DNA from: Gambelia wislizenii
Taxonomy: Eukaryota > Chordata > Lepidosauria > Squamata > Crotaphytidae
Direction: 5' to 3'
NCBI GenBank assembly: GCA_030847615.1
Contig: JAUMIR010000001.1
Location: 177,587,001 to 177,651,000, forward strand
Length of the DNA stretch: 64,000 bases
Shown here: positions 1 through 10,900 of the stretch, piece after piece
Layout: the number at the start of each line of letters is the position of its first letter
How positions within the stretch are numbered: the first letter of the stretch is position 1
Made by a program: the position numbers and the translations under genes
Notes under the pieces: model-generated
The model's input: only the letters and a program-made list of their open reading frames with translations
Told to the model about the DNA's origin: nothing
The model's database searches: none

Positions 1-3000
1 AGATGTAATCAATAGGGATTTTTCTTGTTCTCCACACTCTGTTGCAAAATAAAAGTGATCAAAGACTCAGGATAATTGTGATTCTAAAAGCTGTTAAACA
101 GTTCAAATTTGAAATGCTTTATACTGTGAGTCTTCTGTCCTATGTGAGATTACACACTGTATTTTCTTATAACTTGATCGACAGTTCCAAATTCTCTTAA
201 TTTTCAGCAGCAAAATAGATGTTTTTTAAAGCACATTCAGTATTGGACTTTTTTCTTGATGGGTTTTATTTAGGGAAGGCTTAAGCTTGCTTGTCTTAGA
301 AGTTTGCCTGATAATCTAAATGAATGTATGCTTTTGAAAATTTGCCCTAGAACCTAGTAACAGACTTGCCTGTGATAATTCCTTGCATATTGTGAAAGGC
401 TGCTTTCATGAGGCATCTTCAGACTTGTGGTGCCTAGGGCCATGGTACCTCACAAAAATTCAAGATGATTGCCTGTAAACACTGTTATGTGGAATACCAT
501 CCAAAGCCTTTTTGTTAATTGCTTCAAAAAATGAAATACAGTACATGTAATTTAGCCACAAATCACATGACCATAAGTGAAATGAAGCACTGACAACTAA
601 TTCAGTCCCTCAGAGCAGAAGGCAGAGTAAAAGAAATTTTTTGGTGGTGGGGGGTACTTTTTCCATTTTCCAACTTTAATTTGTAAAGTGTAGACAATTT
701 TGATAAGTATTTCCTTGATTTGCTTCTTTCTTGGAGACTTATAAGAAGATTATACCAAGTCAGCCCATGCAGCTCATACATGGCTAAGTGAGAGCATCTC
801 TCCAGTGTTTTTAGGCAGGGGTCTTCCCATCCCTTTCTATAGGTGACAGGGATTCTGCTTGCTTGCAAAGCATTTTTCTACCACAGACTTCTTCAAGATG
901 GATACCTAGGAGTGCAGAATACTGTAGATATTGAATTGTCTGTTACTTGATCTTTCAAGACAATTTATATGTGAAGTATGTATAACATCATGAAAACACC
1001 AAGGAATCAGTAGCACCTTAAAGATGTAACCAGTTTTTAAATTAAGATGATCTTTAATGGACTGTAGTCAACTTCATCAGCTATATGTACATTTGATTCA
1101 TTATGGAAAAGATCTGTTACCTATTGTTAAAATGAAAGTTTATTATTGCTTTGGGGCATAGAGGAAATTTCATTTTTGTAAATAAGATTAACAAGAGCTA
1201 ACATGTCTTAGTTTGATTAAAACTAAGCAAATTAGCTAGGCTTCAGACCTATTTGTAGTTCTCTCTTTTTTCCTGTGTTACAGCAAGTATGTATATATTA
1301 GGCATGCCTGTTTGATTAGATATATGCACACTACATCCAGCATAAATTGTAAATAAAAATTCTCAAGGACAGATTTTTAAATGATGTAAAGGTTTTTCAT
1401 ATTATCTCAGTTTTTATTCAGAAATGAATGTAACTATATTTCATTGTGTTTGTTCCCAGGTTTGCTGCTTTAGTTGGTTCATTGTTAAAGACCCACTCTT
1501 ATCTGGTGTGGTGTGAGCAATGTTTCAAAAAAAGAAACAGGTGTCAGTGCCAGAGACAGTTAAACATGTAAACATGTCCACATTAGACATACCTTCTTGG
1601 AAGCTTATTTAACTTTAAATAATGCTGTAATTTATATATATATATTAAGAAAACCTTTTGATGTACATGAAATATTCTTTCCAGTTTAGAAAAGTGGATT
1701 TTTAAAAATTTGGTTCCTCTGTTGCTTCAGTTTGAATTAAAAGAACATTGTGTATTTCTACAATACAACTGTGAGCCTATTTTCTTCTACAGTGGTTAAT
1801 TCTTATCTTTTTCTTCAGTGTTCTTTCCTTCTAGGAGCCCAGTCTGCATTCAGTCTAATCATTCTTTGTGCCTGGGGTGTTTTGAAAAAATTATTATGAA
1901 TTTGATTTTTTTAAAAATTCTTCACATACAATTTTGGCACTTCCTTTGCAGATTCTAGATTGTATTGTTTGGAAATTGGGGAAAAGCTATTAGTGCTCTT
2001 TATGGGTTGAAAAGTCACCTTTTTTTTAGCAGCATTGATATTAGGAGGAAGATGACACAGGACTGGAGAAACATAGACTTTCAGTGGTGGGTTGCATTAT
2101 AATGCATTACAATAAAGCTGCAGTTAGGAAAGAGTAGGATTCTTCTCTAGCTGGCCCTACTTTAGCTGTGTGTGCTCCCTGCAACAGGCAAGGTAAATAG
2201 CAGCTGCCTTCAGGATCGCTGTTCTCCCTAAGAATCTCTAGGTTCTCCAGCTCAACTCTTGTGGTCAACTTCCAGCAGACACATACCATAGAATTGTGCT
2301 GGAGGGCCTACAAATGCCTAGAGAACTGTTTTCTCAGGTTAAAAAAAAAGTGGGCCTGTATTCAGTTCTTCCACTTTCATAGGGGTCCTTGTGAAAGTTG
2401 TGGGCTGGCTGTACTTTGTTAAATGAGGTGTCCCTGTAACTTGGTTTAAAATTACCATGTTTTATATGCTATTTGTATACTCTATTCAGAATATGGTTAT
2501 AAATTGAACTTTTTTAAAAAAAAATAGTTACAAAAGTCAAAGTGTCTTTTGTTACATCTAAACTACAAGGAACTTAGTTGGTTTTGCCAGTTTGAAGAGA
2601 AGACAAACAATTCTCAATAGAAACAGAAGAAACCATTAACATTAGTAAAAAAGAGTAAATAATATTTTTTCCATCAGATTTTCCTAGTAACAAGCAGGCA
2701 TAACTTATTCATTCCCACAGAAGGAAGTAAGAAAAGGAAACCAAGACTAGGAATTTCACTGATGTGAGATACTGTATGTAGTCTTACATAAAAGACTATT
2801 TCCTACATAGTTTTAAGAAATAGTGTGCGGAGAGTAAATATATGAACACCTTGTCTTAAATATTTTATTCATCATTCTAAAAGAAAATATTTTTCTATTC
2901 CATTTCTAATTGTTTTTTTCTATACCAAAAGGCTTCAGGAGGGAAATGTAGATTTCCCCTGTTCTTATATCCCTCCCCTCAGGCCTCCACAGTTCTATAA

Positions 3001-3129
3001 AGGTATGGCACCCCATGTCTTGCCTCTCATGAATTCTCTCTCTTTTTTTTTAATGTTTGTGCCATCTAGGATAAACAGACTACATTATAGTTCACTGTTT
3101 CCTCTTTGATTTTCTACATTTCTGTAGAA

Positions 3130-3269
3130 CAGAGCCTTTCCCAAACATTTGGTCCTCCAGATGTTTTGGACTTCAACTCTCAGAAGCCCTAGACAGCATG
3201 GCCAATGGTCAGGAATTTTGGGAGCTGACATTTAAAATATCTGTTTAACCAAAGACTGAAAAACCACTG
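3130..3269. mobile_element. hAT-like palindromic MITE
   Basis: The ends are imperfect inverted repeats: the left end reads 'ccaaacatttggtcctcc' and the right end reads back as 'cagtggtttttcagtc'. The centre holds a common hAT-derived phrase ('agatgttttggacttcaact'). The best candidate 8-bp target duplication (ctgtagaa/ctttgaaa) is only partly matched. A better copy of the same family lies at 54291-54426. Confidence 0.55.
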
Positions 3270-3320
3270 CTTTGAAAAAAATTTATCCTGTAATCCCTCC
3301 ATTTTTCTGTTCCTTAAAAA

Positions 3321-3516
3321 TATGGAGCGAACATGGTATAGTGGTATGAGCATTGGACTATGACTCTGGAGACCAGGGTTTGAATCACCACTTGGCCATG
3401 AAAAACCACTGGGTAACTTTGGGCATGTCACACACTCTCAGCCTCGGAAAGCCCCGTTCTCCTTAGGGTCGCTATAAGTCAGAAATGACTTGAATGCACA
3501 TGTTAACAACAGCAAT
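3321..3516 (+). repeat. Sauria-type tRNA-derived SINE
   Basis: The head carries Pol III promoter-like tRNA boxes ('gtggtatgagcattggacta', then 'gggtttgaatcaccac'). A middle with 'actgggtaactttgggca' follows, and the 3' tail resembles the BovB end, closing in 'gttaacaacagcaa'. This combination is the hallmark of squamate Sauria SINEs mobilised by BovB. It is not a tRNA gene, because there is no cloverleaf beyond the A and B boxes. Confidence 0.8.
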
Positions 3517-4096
3517 TTAAAAAAATGCCTTTAAAGTCTAATTTTTGGTTAGCTTCGCTTCCTGCATTACACTTCTCAAATTTGGTTTAGCCATTGTCAG
3601 CCAGATATGAAGTGTTGCTGCACCGTGTCTCATTTCTTTGCATTTCACGTCTATTTTTTTTTTTCTTTGTTAGAAAGGAGAACTGTACATGGGCAGTCTG
3701 CTTGCTCTGCAGGCTCTACCCAATTACTCAGTTTGCTGCTTCTCCCCCACTGTTGATGTGAAAGAGAGCAAGCATGAAGGGCACTTACCTTTTTATCATC
3801 ATTGGGATTCTGGTTTCTTTTCTACTGTATTATATTTCCCCTGTGTATATTTGCTTTTTTAAAAAAAAACATGTAAGTCTAATTGGATAAAATCAAATAT
3901 GTTTACTTGGAAAGTTCTGTGTTTCTAATTAGGCAAAGAACAGTCCTACACATTAAAGTGCTTTTGTTTTCAACATTGAACCTCTTGCAAGTCCACCCCA
4001 TCCCCGCTATAATATCTAGGATCAGGCTTTGAACAGGCCAGCATCATTGTTTTGTGAGTTTCCCTAACTGTCTTTTGGCACTGGCAGATAGTGATA

Positions 4097-4290
4097 CTTG
4101 TTGTTGTTGTTGTGTGCCTTCAGGTCATTTCAGACTTGCAGCAAACTTATCACAAGGTTTTCTGAGGTCAATTGTGTGTGACTTGGCCAAGGTCATCCAG
4201 CGGGTTTTCATGTCTGAGCAGGAATTTGAACCCTGATCTCCAGAGTTGTAGTCCAACACTCAAAATCACTATGCCACCCTGGTTCCCATA
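4097..4290 (-). repeat. Sauria-type SINE, minus strand
   Basis: The (GTT)n run at 4097-4112 is the reverse complement of the ACA-rich 3' tail. Reading leftwards from 4290 on the minus strand gives the tRNA-like head with 'agtgttggactacaactctg' and 'gggttcaaattcc'. It has the same architecture as the copy at 3321-3516. Confidence 0.75.
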
Positions 4291-4454
4291 CTTGCACTAC
4301 CATAGCTTTTAGACATGGCTGGGAAGCAACAACTATCCCTTGTTACTAAGGTTCGATTTTTTCCTTTTAACACTGGGAAGGCTTGATTTCTGTAAAAATG
4401 ACACATTTGCTTTGATCACATAACCCTTGGCATCCCCACTTGTCAGAACTTTAA

Positions 4455-5091
4455 GGGCTTGTCTAGACAAGAAGATATAATGTGGATTGATGCACATTAA
4501 TGCAAATTCACAGCAGCGTTCATTTGTCTTCACATCCTTTGGCACATTCACTGGCATGCAAAGCTATCTGTATTTGAAGTGCACACACAGCCATGCCTGC
4601 GAATCAAGATGGGGGCCAAGAGGGAATTGCTCGCGTTATTCTCCTCCACAAGTTGTTGCTGCTGCACAGTATTTTTAAAAAAACTGTAAATGAAAGGTGT
4701 GCAAGTGTGCCCTTCTGCTTTAAAAAGCTGTTTGGTCACCTCAGCGCAGCAAAACACACAATTGATAAAACGAAACTCCAAAATGGCACTTCTAGCCACT
4801 TCATTGCTGGCAAGCCTGCCCACCGCGCATGTCAGATCAATCAGTTTTCCACTTCCGTCCTCTGAGAATGTGTTGTGATGTGAATTGGATGTCCAAATGA
4901 GCAACAATGTGCATTTCTATGCCTTATTCAAAAAAACCTCAGGAAAAGTCATGACAGCTTTTCCTGCAAAGTAAGTAGAGTTTTTGGCCACCCTCCAGCC
5001 AAAAACCACAAATCTTGGTTGGATCTTGTTGGAACAAAATGTATTCTCTGTGAATTCTATTAGGATTATTTTCACCATTTAGACAACCCCT
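4455..5091. mobile_element. Non-autonomous DNA transposon, family unresolved
   Basis: The left end 'agggcttgtctagacaag' matches the reverse complement of the right end near 5075-5091 ('atttagacaacccct'). The right 70 bases resemble those at 55190-55247, which suggests two copies of one family. I could not fix a target duplication. The overlapping open frames on both strands look incidental. Confidence 0.45.
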
Positions 5092-5767
5092 GAAAGTCAG
5101 ATTCAGGTTAGGACCAATACTATTAGTACATTGCATCTTGTGTTTGAAAAATCACATGGACAGATAGTGTTGCTTTTTGCATGAACCCCACCCCCCAAAA
5201 GGGAAACAACATGTAGCATGATCATGTTTAGTATAAAACTGTACAAGATGCTTCTCTTTAAACAGTATATTTCAGAATTATTTTGTATGCTGATATGCTT
5301 AAATCCAATAAACCTAACTTTTAGAATAGCCTGCTTTTATACTGTTGGCCTGGTCTGTGGAATATTGCTCAAAGTACACTGTATTCTGTAACCTGCCACA
5401 TTTTAAAGCTGGTATGAATGACTATAATCTGTGGATTTAGTTCTCCATAAGAAATCTAAACCTTGCTTCCTGGTTTATGGTATGTGTTGCACATCCTTTA
5501 TGTCAAACTGCATGACACAGAATAAAGTATGCTGTTCTGCTAGACATTGAGGAGAATGACCAACAAATAAACACAGAGAGTATGAGAGACAGCACACGTT
5601 TGAATTGCACTGCAGGGTATGGCTACTTAGCACTATATAGCCAGGTGTCATGCAGGGCCGGTTTAAGGAATTTTGGGGCCCCCTGCAATGCTTTACTTTG
5701 GGGCCCCCATATGTTTATCTCAGATCAATGTAACCTAACCTATTCACTGTACAGGATGTTCAGATTA

Positions 5768-6004
5768 TAGTAGGACCCCCGTATCCATGGATTCGTTATC
5801 CATGGAACACAAAACAGCACAGCTACCATAGAGTCTTCCTAGAAAATGTGTCTTCCCTAGCCCTTTTCTAGGCCCTCCAAGGCAACTCTATGGTATTTTA
5901 AACCAGAAGTCCCGTTATTTTCAATGGCGTTTACTATTATTCATGGTTTTCAGAATCCACGCCCCCCCCCGAACCAATCCCCAGTAGATAAGAGGGGCCT
6001 ACTA
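5768..6004. mobile_element. pogo-like palindromic MITE
   Basis: The termini 'tagtaggaccccc' and 'ggggcctacta' are inverted, with TA flanks. The central arms 'catagagt' and 'actctatg' continue the palindrome. It is nested inside the hAT element at 5653-7121. Confidence 0.65.
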
Positions 6005-6127
6005 TATTACATAATTTGCCACCAATAATTTAGTTTAAAAACTATATTATAGGCACTAACATAATATTTTTTGTTTATTAGCAATTAATGTAATGGTGTA
6101 GATTTCCTCAAAGAAATAAAGAGTAGA

Positions 6128-6644
6128 CTACAAGATAAACATGAGTTAGCAGTGTGATGCAGCAGCAAAAAATGCCAATGCGATTCTAGGCTGCATTAAT
6201 AGGAGTAGTGTCTAGATCAAGGGAAGTAATACTATCACTCCATTCTGCTTTGGTCAGACCTCATCTGGAATACCATTTCCAATTCTGGGCACAAGAAAGA
6301 TACTGAGAAGGATGGTACGAGGTCTGGAAGCCATTACGCCCTATGAGGAATGGCTTAGGGAGCTGGGTATGCTTAACCTGGAGAAGAGAAGGTTGAGAGG
6401 TGACGTGATAGGCATGTTGAAATATTTGAAGGGATGTCATATTGAGGAAGGAGCAAGCTTGTTTTCTGCTGCTCCAGAGACTAGGACACGGAGCCATGGG
6501 TTCAAACTACAGGAAAAGAGATTCCACCTGAATATTGAGAAGAACCTCCTGACAGTAAGAGCTGTTTGGAAGTGGAATGCACTGCCTTGGAGTGTGGTGG
6601 AGTCGTCTTCTTTGGGTTTTTTTAAACAGAGGTTGGATGGCTGA
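6128..6644 (+). mobile_element. CR1 LINE, 3' part
   Basis: The start matches the end of a CR1 reverse transcriptase ('cagtgtgatgcagcagc'). It goes on through 'gacctcatctggaata' and the terminal region 'gtaagagctgtttggaagtgg'. It parallels both the CR1 copy ending at 49535 and the CR1 end at 61339-61707. It stops at 'gaggttggatggctgaaga' without the usual ATTCTATG tail, so it is 3' truncated. The 110-codon open frame is a remnant. Confidence 0.85.
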
Positions 6645-6740
6645 AGAAGACCAAGGGGGAAAGGGAGGGGAGAGGAACCAAGACTGTTAAAAGCAGCTGG
6701 AAAGATGGGCTGGAGGGGATCTATGTGCAAGGAAGGAAAG

Positions 6741-6771
<31 letters not shown>
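6741..6771. repeat. (GAAA)n microsatellite
   Basis: A run of seven to eight GAAA units follows the truncated CR1 copy inside the hAT element. Confidence 0.95.
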
Positions 6772-7233
6772 GCCCTTTCTGAAGGAGACAACCCTCAAAT
6801 TCCCTGTCTCTCTCTCACACACACACACTCACCCTCTCCAACATGCCTCTCCCTCCAGCTTCTGCATGGAGGGCTGCTGTTTTTTTCTCTTTCTCTTTCT
6901 TTTTAGTTTTGGAGAGGCTGTTTTGTTTGTTTTTTAAAAAAAGCCAGCAGGAGGTTTTTGGAGGAGGAGGGTAAGAGGGGCCTCCTCCCGGCTGTCTCCT
7001 GGCTGTCTCCTTCGTCAGATTAAGGAGGCCAACACGGGGCCCTCTCTTGACCTCGGGGTCCCCTCTTGACCTCGGGGCCCCCTGCCAATGCTGATTTGGC
7101 AGACAGGTTAAACCGGCTCTGGTGTCATGCATCAAAACACTGCAATATTAGCCTAATGTACATGTCTGTTTTTAGATAGGGGACTACAGTAGAACTTCTC
7201 CTGGGTTTTGGCCATTTGACTGATTAAAAATTA

Positions 7234-7428
7234 CAGTGGGCCCTTGGTATCCAATGGGGTTTCGTTCCCAAACTTCCTGTGGATACCAAAATCCATGGAG
7301 GCTCAAGTCCTATTGTATACAAAGATGTGTATAGTAAAATGGTGTTCTTTGTATAAAATGACAAAATCAAGGTTTGCTTTGGGGTGGGGGTAAATTGAAG
7401 CCGGAATCCATGGCTACAGGAGACTGAC
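7234..7428. mobile_element. pogo-like MITE
   Basis: It starts 'cagtgggcccttggtatcc' after a TA and ends 'aatccatgg...agactgac' before a TA. The interior carries the family phrases 'ggataccaaaatccatgg' and 'aaatcaaggtttgcttt', also found at 27799, 58881 and 62894. It ends about 400 bp upstream of GCLC exon 2. Confidence 0.75.
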
Positions 7429-7837
7429 TATGTATCTAGAAAGAAATGGCTCTCTAAAGCTTTCTGTTTGTTGGCTTGTGTATTTTGAATATGTACTCTA
7501 ATCTTAAAGGCATAGTGTTGAAACAGGGAGAGCTGATTCTCCTGGGAGATAAATCCTGGTGGGTTTTCATCTTTTATCAAAAAGGCCTTGGGCACATGCT
7601 GGAAAACCTCTGGGGGAGCTACTAAGTATTGCCATGAACGATGTTGACATAGGAAATTGCAGGTTTACAATGTGAAAGATAGATGCTACTGTTTCCTGTA
7701 CAGAACACTGCTATAATCCAGCTGCATTTTACAAATCATGGCTAATGTGCTATGTTCTTTTGATTGTAGTCAATGTCTGTTTTGATAATTACCAGTCTAG
7801 GGTGCTAAAAATGGTGTTTTTGTTTTGTTTATTGTAG

Positions 7838-7950
7838 GTGGAATACATGCTGGTAGCTTTTGACCATCAAAATAAGAAAGCGCAGCTGTCCTTAACTGGA
7901 GGAGAAGTTCTACATACTCTGCAAGAAAAGGGTGAAAGGGTAAACCCCAA
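7838..7950 (+). CDS. GCLC: GCLC exon 2
   Basis: Acceptor 'attgtag' and donor 'gtacgt' bound 113 bases that encode residues 51-87 plus two bases of Asn88. The exon opens [14 protein letters not shown]. The glutamate in this segment lies in the conserved N-terminal core of the ligase fold. The exon starts in phase 0 and ends in phase 2. Confidence 0.95.
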
Positions 7951-10900
7951 GTACGTAGCAGCTGCTTTTAGAACTGTACCCTAATTTCCTGAAGTTCACT
8001 TGACTTGTATATGCTCAAAAGAAATTCATCATTTTTACAGATGAAAAACTATTAGGGATATTGGAGCAGGGCAATGGACAGTGTGATATGTGTAGTCAGC
8101 TTGCAGTAATAACAGTCTTTGGAATAGCAAGGAACTATTTGTTATGTATTTCTGAAATTTTTAATGCTGTGTAACTGAGGGATGGAAAAATGTAGTTTGT
8201 ATGCATTCTTCCAAGTCTTTGTGATGAAAAATATGTGTATGGTTTTATTTGTACTGTATCTTTCAACTAGGATTCTGTTCTGCATGCCAGAGTACTGTTA
8301 CTCTGATATCGTTATAAATTGATGGGATTCCTTATAAAATCTAAAGTGGACACAACCTATTTTGTACAAAAGCCACAGGCAGGGTTTTTAGTTGTCTTGT
8401 GTGATTTTAAGTTGATTGTTACTTATATTAACAATTGTGTGCTGCTTTTGCAGTTGTTGAAAATATTTCAAATGTATAATTATTGGCCTCACAGCCACCC
8501 AACACTCTGGAGACCAGAGTATGGAAGCTACATGATTGAAGGGACACCTGGGCAGCCCTATGGAGGAACAATGTCTGAGTTTAATACTGTACAAGACAAC
8601 ATGAAGAAACGACGTCAAGAAGCTGCTTCCATACTGAAACCAAATGAAGCTGTATGCACTGTTACATCATTTCCAAGGTTAGACTCTGTTTTGAAAGTCA
8701 TATTAAAAAACAAGGTTATTTCAGTGGCTGTGAACCAAATGAGGGCTTTATTACTGGAACAAATGTGGGTTGGTTGATCATTGTCTTCTTGCTCTGAGTT
8801 CGGGAAGGGTTACCTTATGGTGCTTCCCAGCTAGTGCCTTACCTATTTAGTTCAGGTCACAGAGCCAGTTTCACCTCTTTCTGACTCTTGGTGGTCCATA
8901 CCCTCCACTGCATACCGATATCCTCATTTAGCCTCCATTTGCTTGCCCTCCTCCAGCAGTACCCTCCAGCAGCAAAGTCCCATTTTGTCTCCCAAACAAA
9001 ACCATATTTAATTAGACTACAATCACTACTTCCCTCCTTCCCTCTTCACAAGACAGGGTAAAAAAATGTTGCCCCCTGCCCTCCACTTGCCTGCCTTGTC
9101 AAATGCTGGTGTTAATTGCGAGTTCTGCTGTAGAATATTTGAAGTGAGGTTCTGGTGACACCAGTGTTTTACAGCAAAGACATGTGGGGGGAGAGAGGAG
9201 GGTAAGTGGACAAGCTGTACTGAGCTGCTTTCTTTGGCTACTATGGGGGGAGGGAGGGGAGGAGACCAAACAAGCTGCTGAACTGCATACTTCAGTGGCA
9301 GCAGTGATTTTGATGGGAGATGAGATTGGAGACACAAAATAGAGCTTGGTTCTTGCAGGTCACAGTTTTCTGCTGAAGTTCAATGGCAAACAGCATTGAT
9401 ATTTTGGAGGGAAAGGGGGACATTTAAAGTTGGAGGGCAGGCACTGGGGGATATTGGGGCACAGCAGAACAGGTCTGGAGGGACTACATTTGGCTTGCGG
9501 ATGACATGATTGTCATGTAGCTGTGCATATTTTGTGCAGATGCTGTGTACTTGCAGAAGACTCCACTTTGCAAGTAATTTCTAATTCACCTCAGTACAGC
9601 AAATAATTCCTTGTTCATCTCCTCCTTTTTTAATTGATTTTTTAAAAAGCTGTTTTTAAGGATAAAATCATTCTCAAGGCAAGAGCAACTATTTATAAAG
9701 TCAGTGAACAGCAGCAGTAATAGTAATAATGTGGACTAACAATTACTAAAATTTAACAATTGCTGCTAAAAACCAGTAGTCATCCAAGAAAACATAATTA
9801 AGAAAAGGCCAAAGAAAATATGGCCTTCAAAACTTCCCCAACCAGCACTCAGAGTAAGCTGCAGCTGACATACCACCTGAAGTTGTTAAAAGTGTTCCTG
9901 GCTGCCACAGTCACCTAAGCTTTTCCCAGTTAATTCAGGATTATTCTGAAGGTTTCCCAAACTGTGTACTTGTTCCTTTGCGGGCATACAACCTTATGTA
10001 AGTAAGATCAGTTGTAAATGTCCACTCAGAGTATTTGGTTTTCCTATCCAAAATATTTCCAACCCCTCTGAATTTAAGTCTCAGTTTGTTCAACTTCACA
10101 AGCCTGAAAGCTGCCTGTAGATATGGGTTCAGGAGTTCCACGGTTTCTCAGATTCAGATAGATGGAAACAAGAGGGAAAGTTGAGATTCATCTTCATATT
10201 TCATACTTTATGCCAAACCTCAGGATTGGTTCCCCTAAACATTTCGTATACATTGTTGAAAATATATGATGGGGCAAGATGTAACATTGTAGCCCTCAGC
10301 TACCTTGTAATCGCTGTGAGGGTAGGATGTAACTCATAGGATAGTAGCCAGGATGGGACGGAAGTCTTGTAGCACTCCCCTCTGGCTGGATCCTCCAGTA
10401 AGGACTGGAACTGTCATAGCACTGTACCTCCTAAGCCCACTAGAGGTAAACAGTCTTGAAGAATTCAGATAATTAATGGTGGAGCATTCATTACAGTCAG
10501 TGATGATGAAACTTACTAAAACGTGTGGGATACATAACAGTGTTGCAGTCCTCGCTTCCATTCTCAGTTCAAGTCATTCCTCCAGCTAGTGTATCTGAAA
10601 CCAGATTGGAATGGATCATCCATCATTGTTTATCATAGGGACATCATTCTGCTGCTTCAGAATGTACCTTTAGCAGTCAGTCTGGCAGTAACTAATTGAC
10701 TTTGTCTGAACTTTGTATTAAATACTTGGTTTTTGATGTGAAGATGTTCTTTATAGATAAAAGGTTTTTATCTGTGCCCCCACTCCCCAGATAGATGCTA
10801 AATGCATGTACAGCATCTGAGAAGAAATATTTACATTTAAACAAAATAGTCAAATAATTTTTGAAAATTACTTCTTAGTTTAACTTCTCTTTGTGTGCAT

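Larger units (their letters stand above)
5653..7121. mobile_element. hAT element with exact 8-bp target duplication
   Basis: The termini are 'cagggccggttta' on the left and 'taaaccggctctg' on the right, an inverted pair with one mismatch. They are flanked by identical 8-bp sequences 'gtgtcatg' at 5645-5652 and 7122-7129. CAG-starting termini with an 8-bp duplication mark the hAT superfamily. The 1469-bp interval now contains a pogo-like MITE (5768-6004), a CR1 3' piece (6128-6644) and a (GAAA)n run, so the original element was much shorter. No transposase is visible. Confidence 0.8.
1..7837 (+). other. GCLC: GCLC intron 1 (3' part)
   Basis: This is sequence upstream of the first visible exon, read as the 3' part of intron 1 because exon 2 opens with an AG acceptor and codon 51 of the protein. 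Bases 1-2040 are AT-rich and show no coding or repeat signature I recognise. Bases 2215-2336 resemble the middle of the pogo-like MITEs at 13605 and 15875, sharing the stretch around 'accatagaattgtgctgg'. SINEs, hAT and pogo-like elements at 3.1-7.4 kb are listed separately. Neither exon 1 nor the promoter is in the window. Confidence 0.75.

Noticed and set aside
3321..3400. tRNA gene
   Set aside because: A- and B-box-like words belong to a SINE head. There is no complete cloverleaf and the sequence continues into a BovB-like tail.
4548..4907. Overlapping frames on both strands at 4.5-4.9 kb as a gene
   Set aside because: They lie inside a probable non-autonomous transposon and show no recognisable protein motif.
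8319..8494. Upstream extension of GCLC exon 3
   Set aside because: Homology begins at the AG acceptor at 8493-8494 and the joined frame with exon 2 is exact there.
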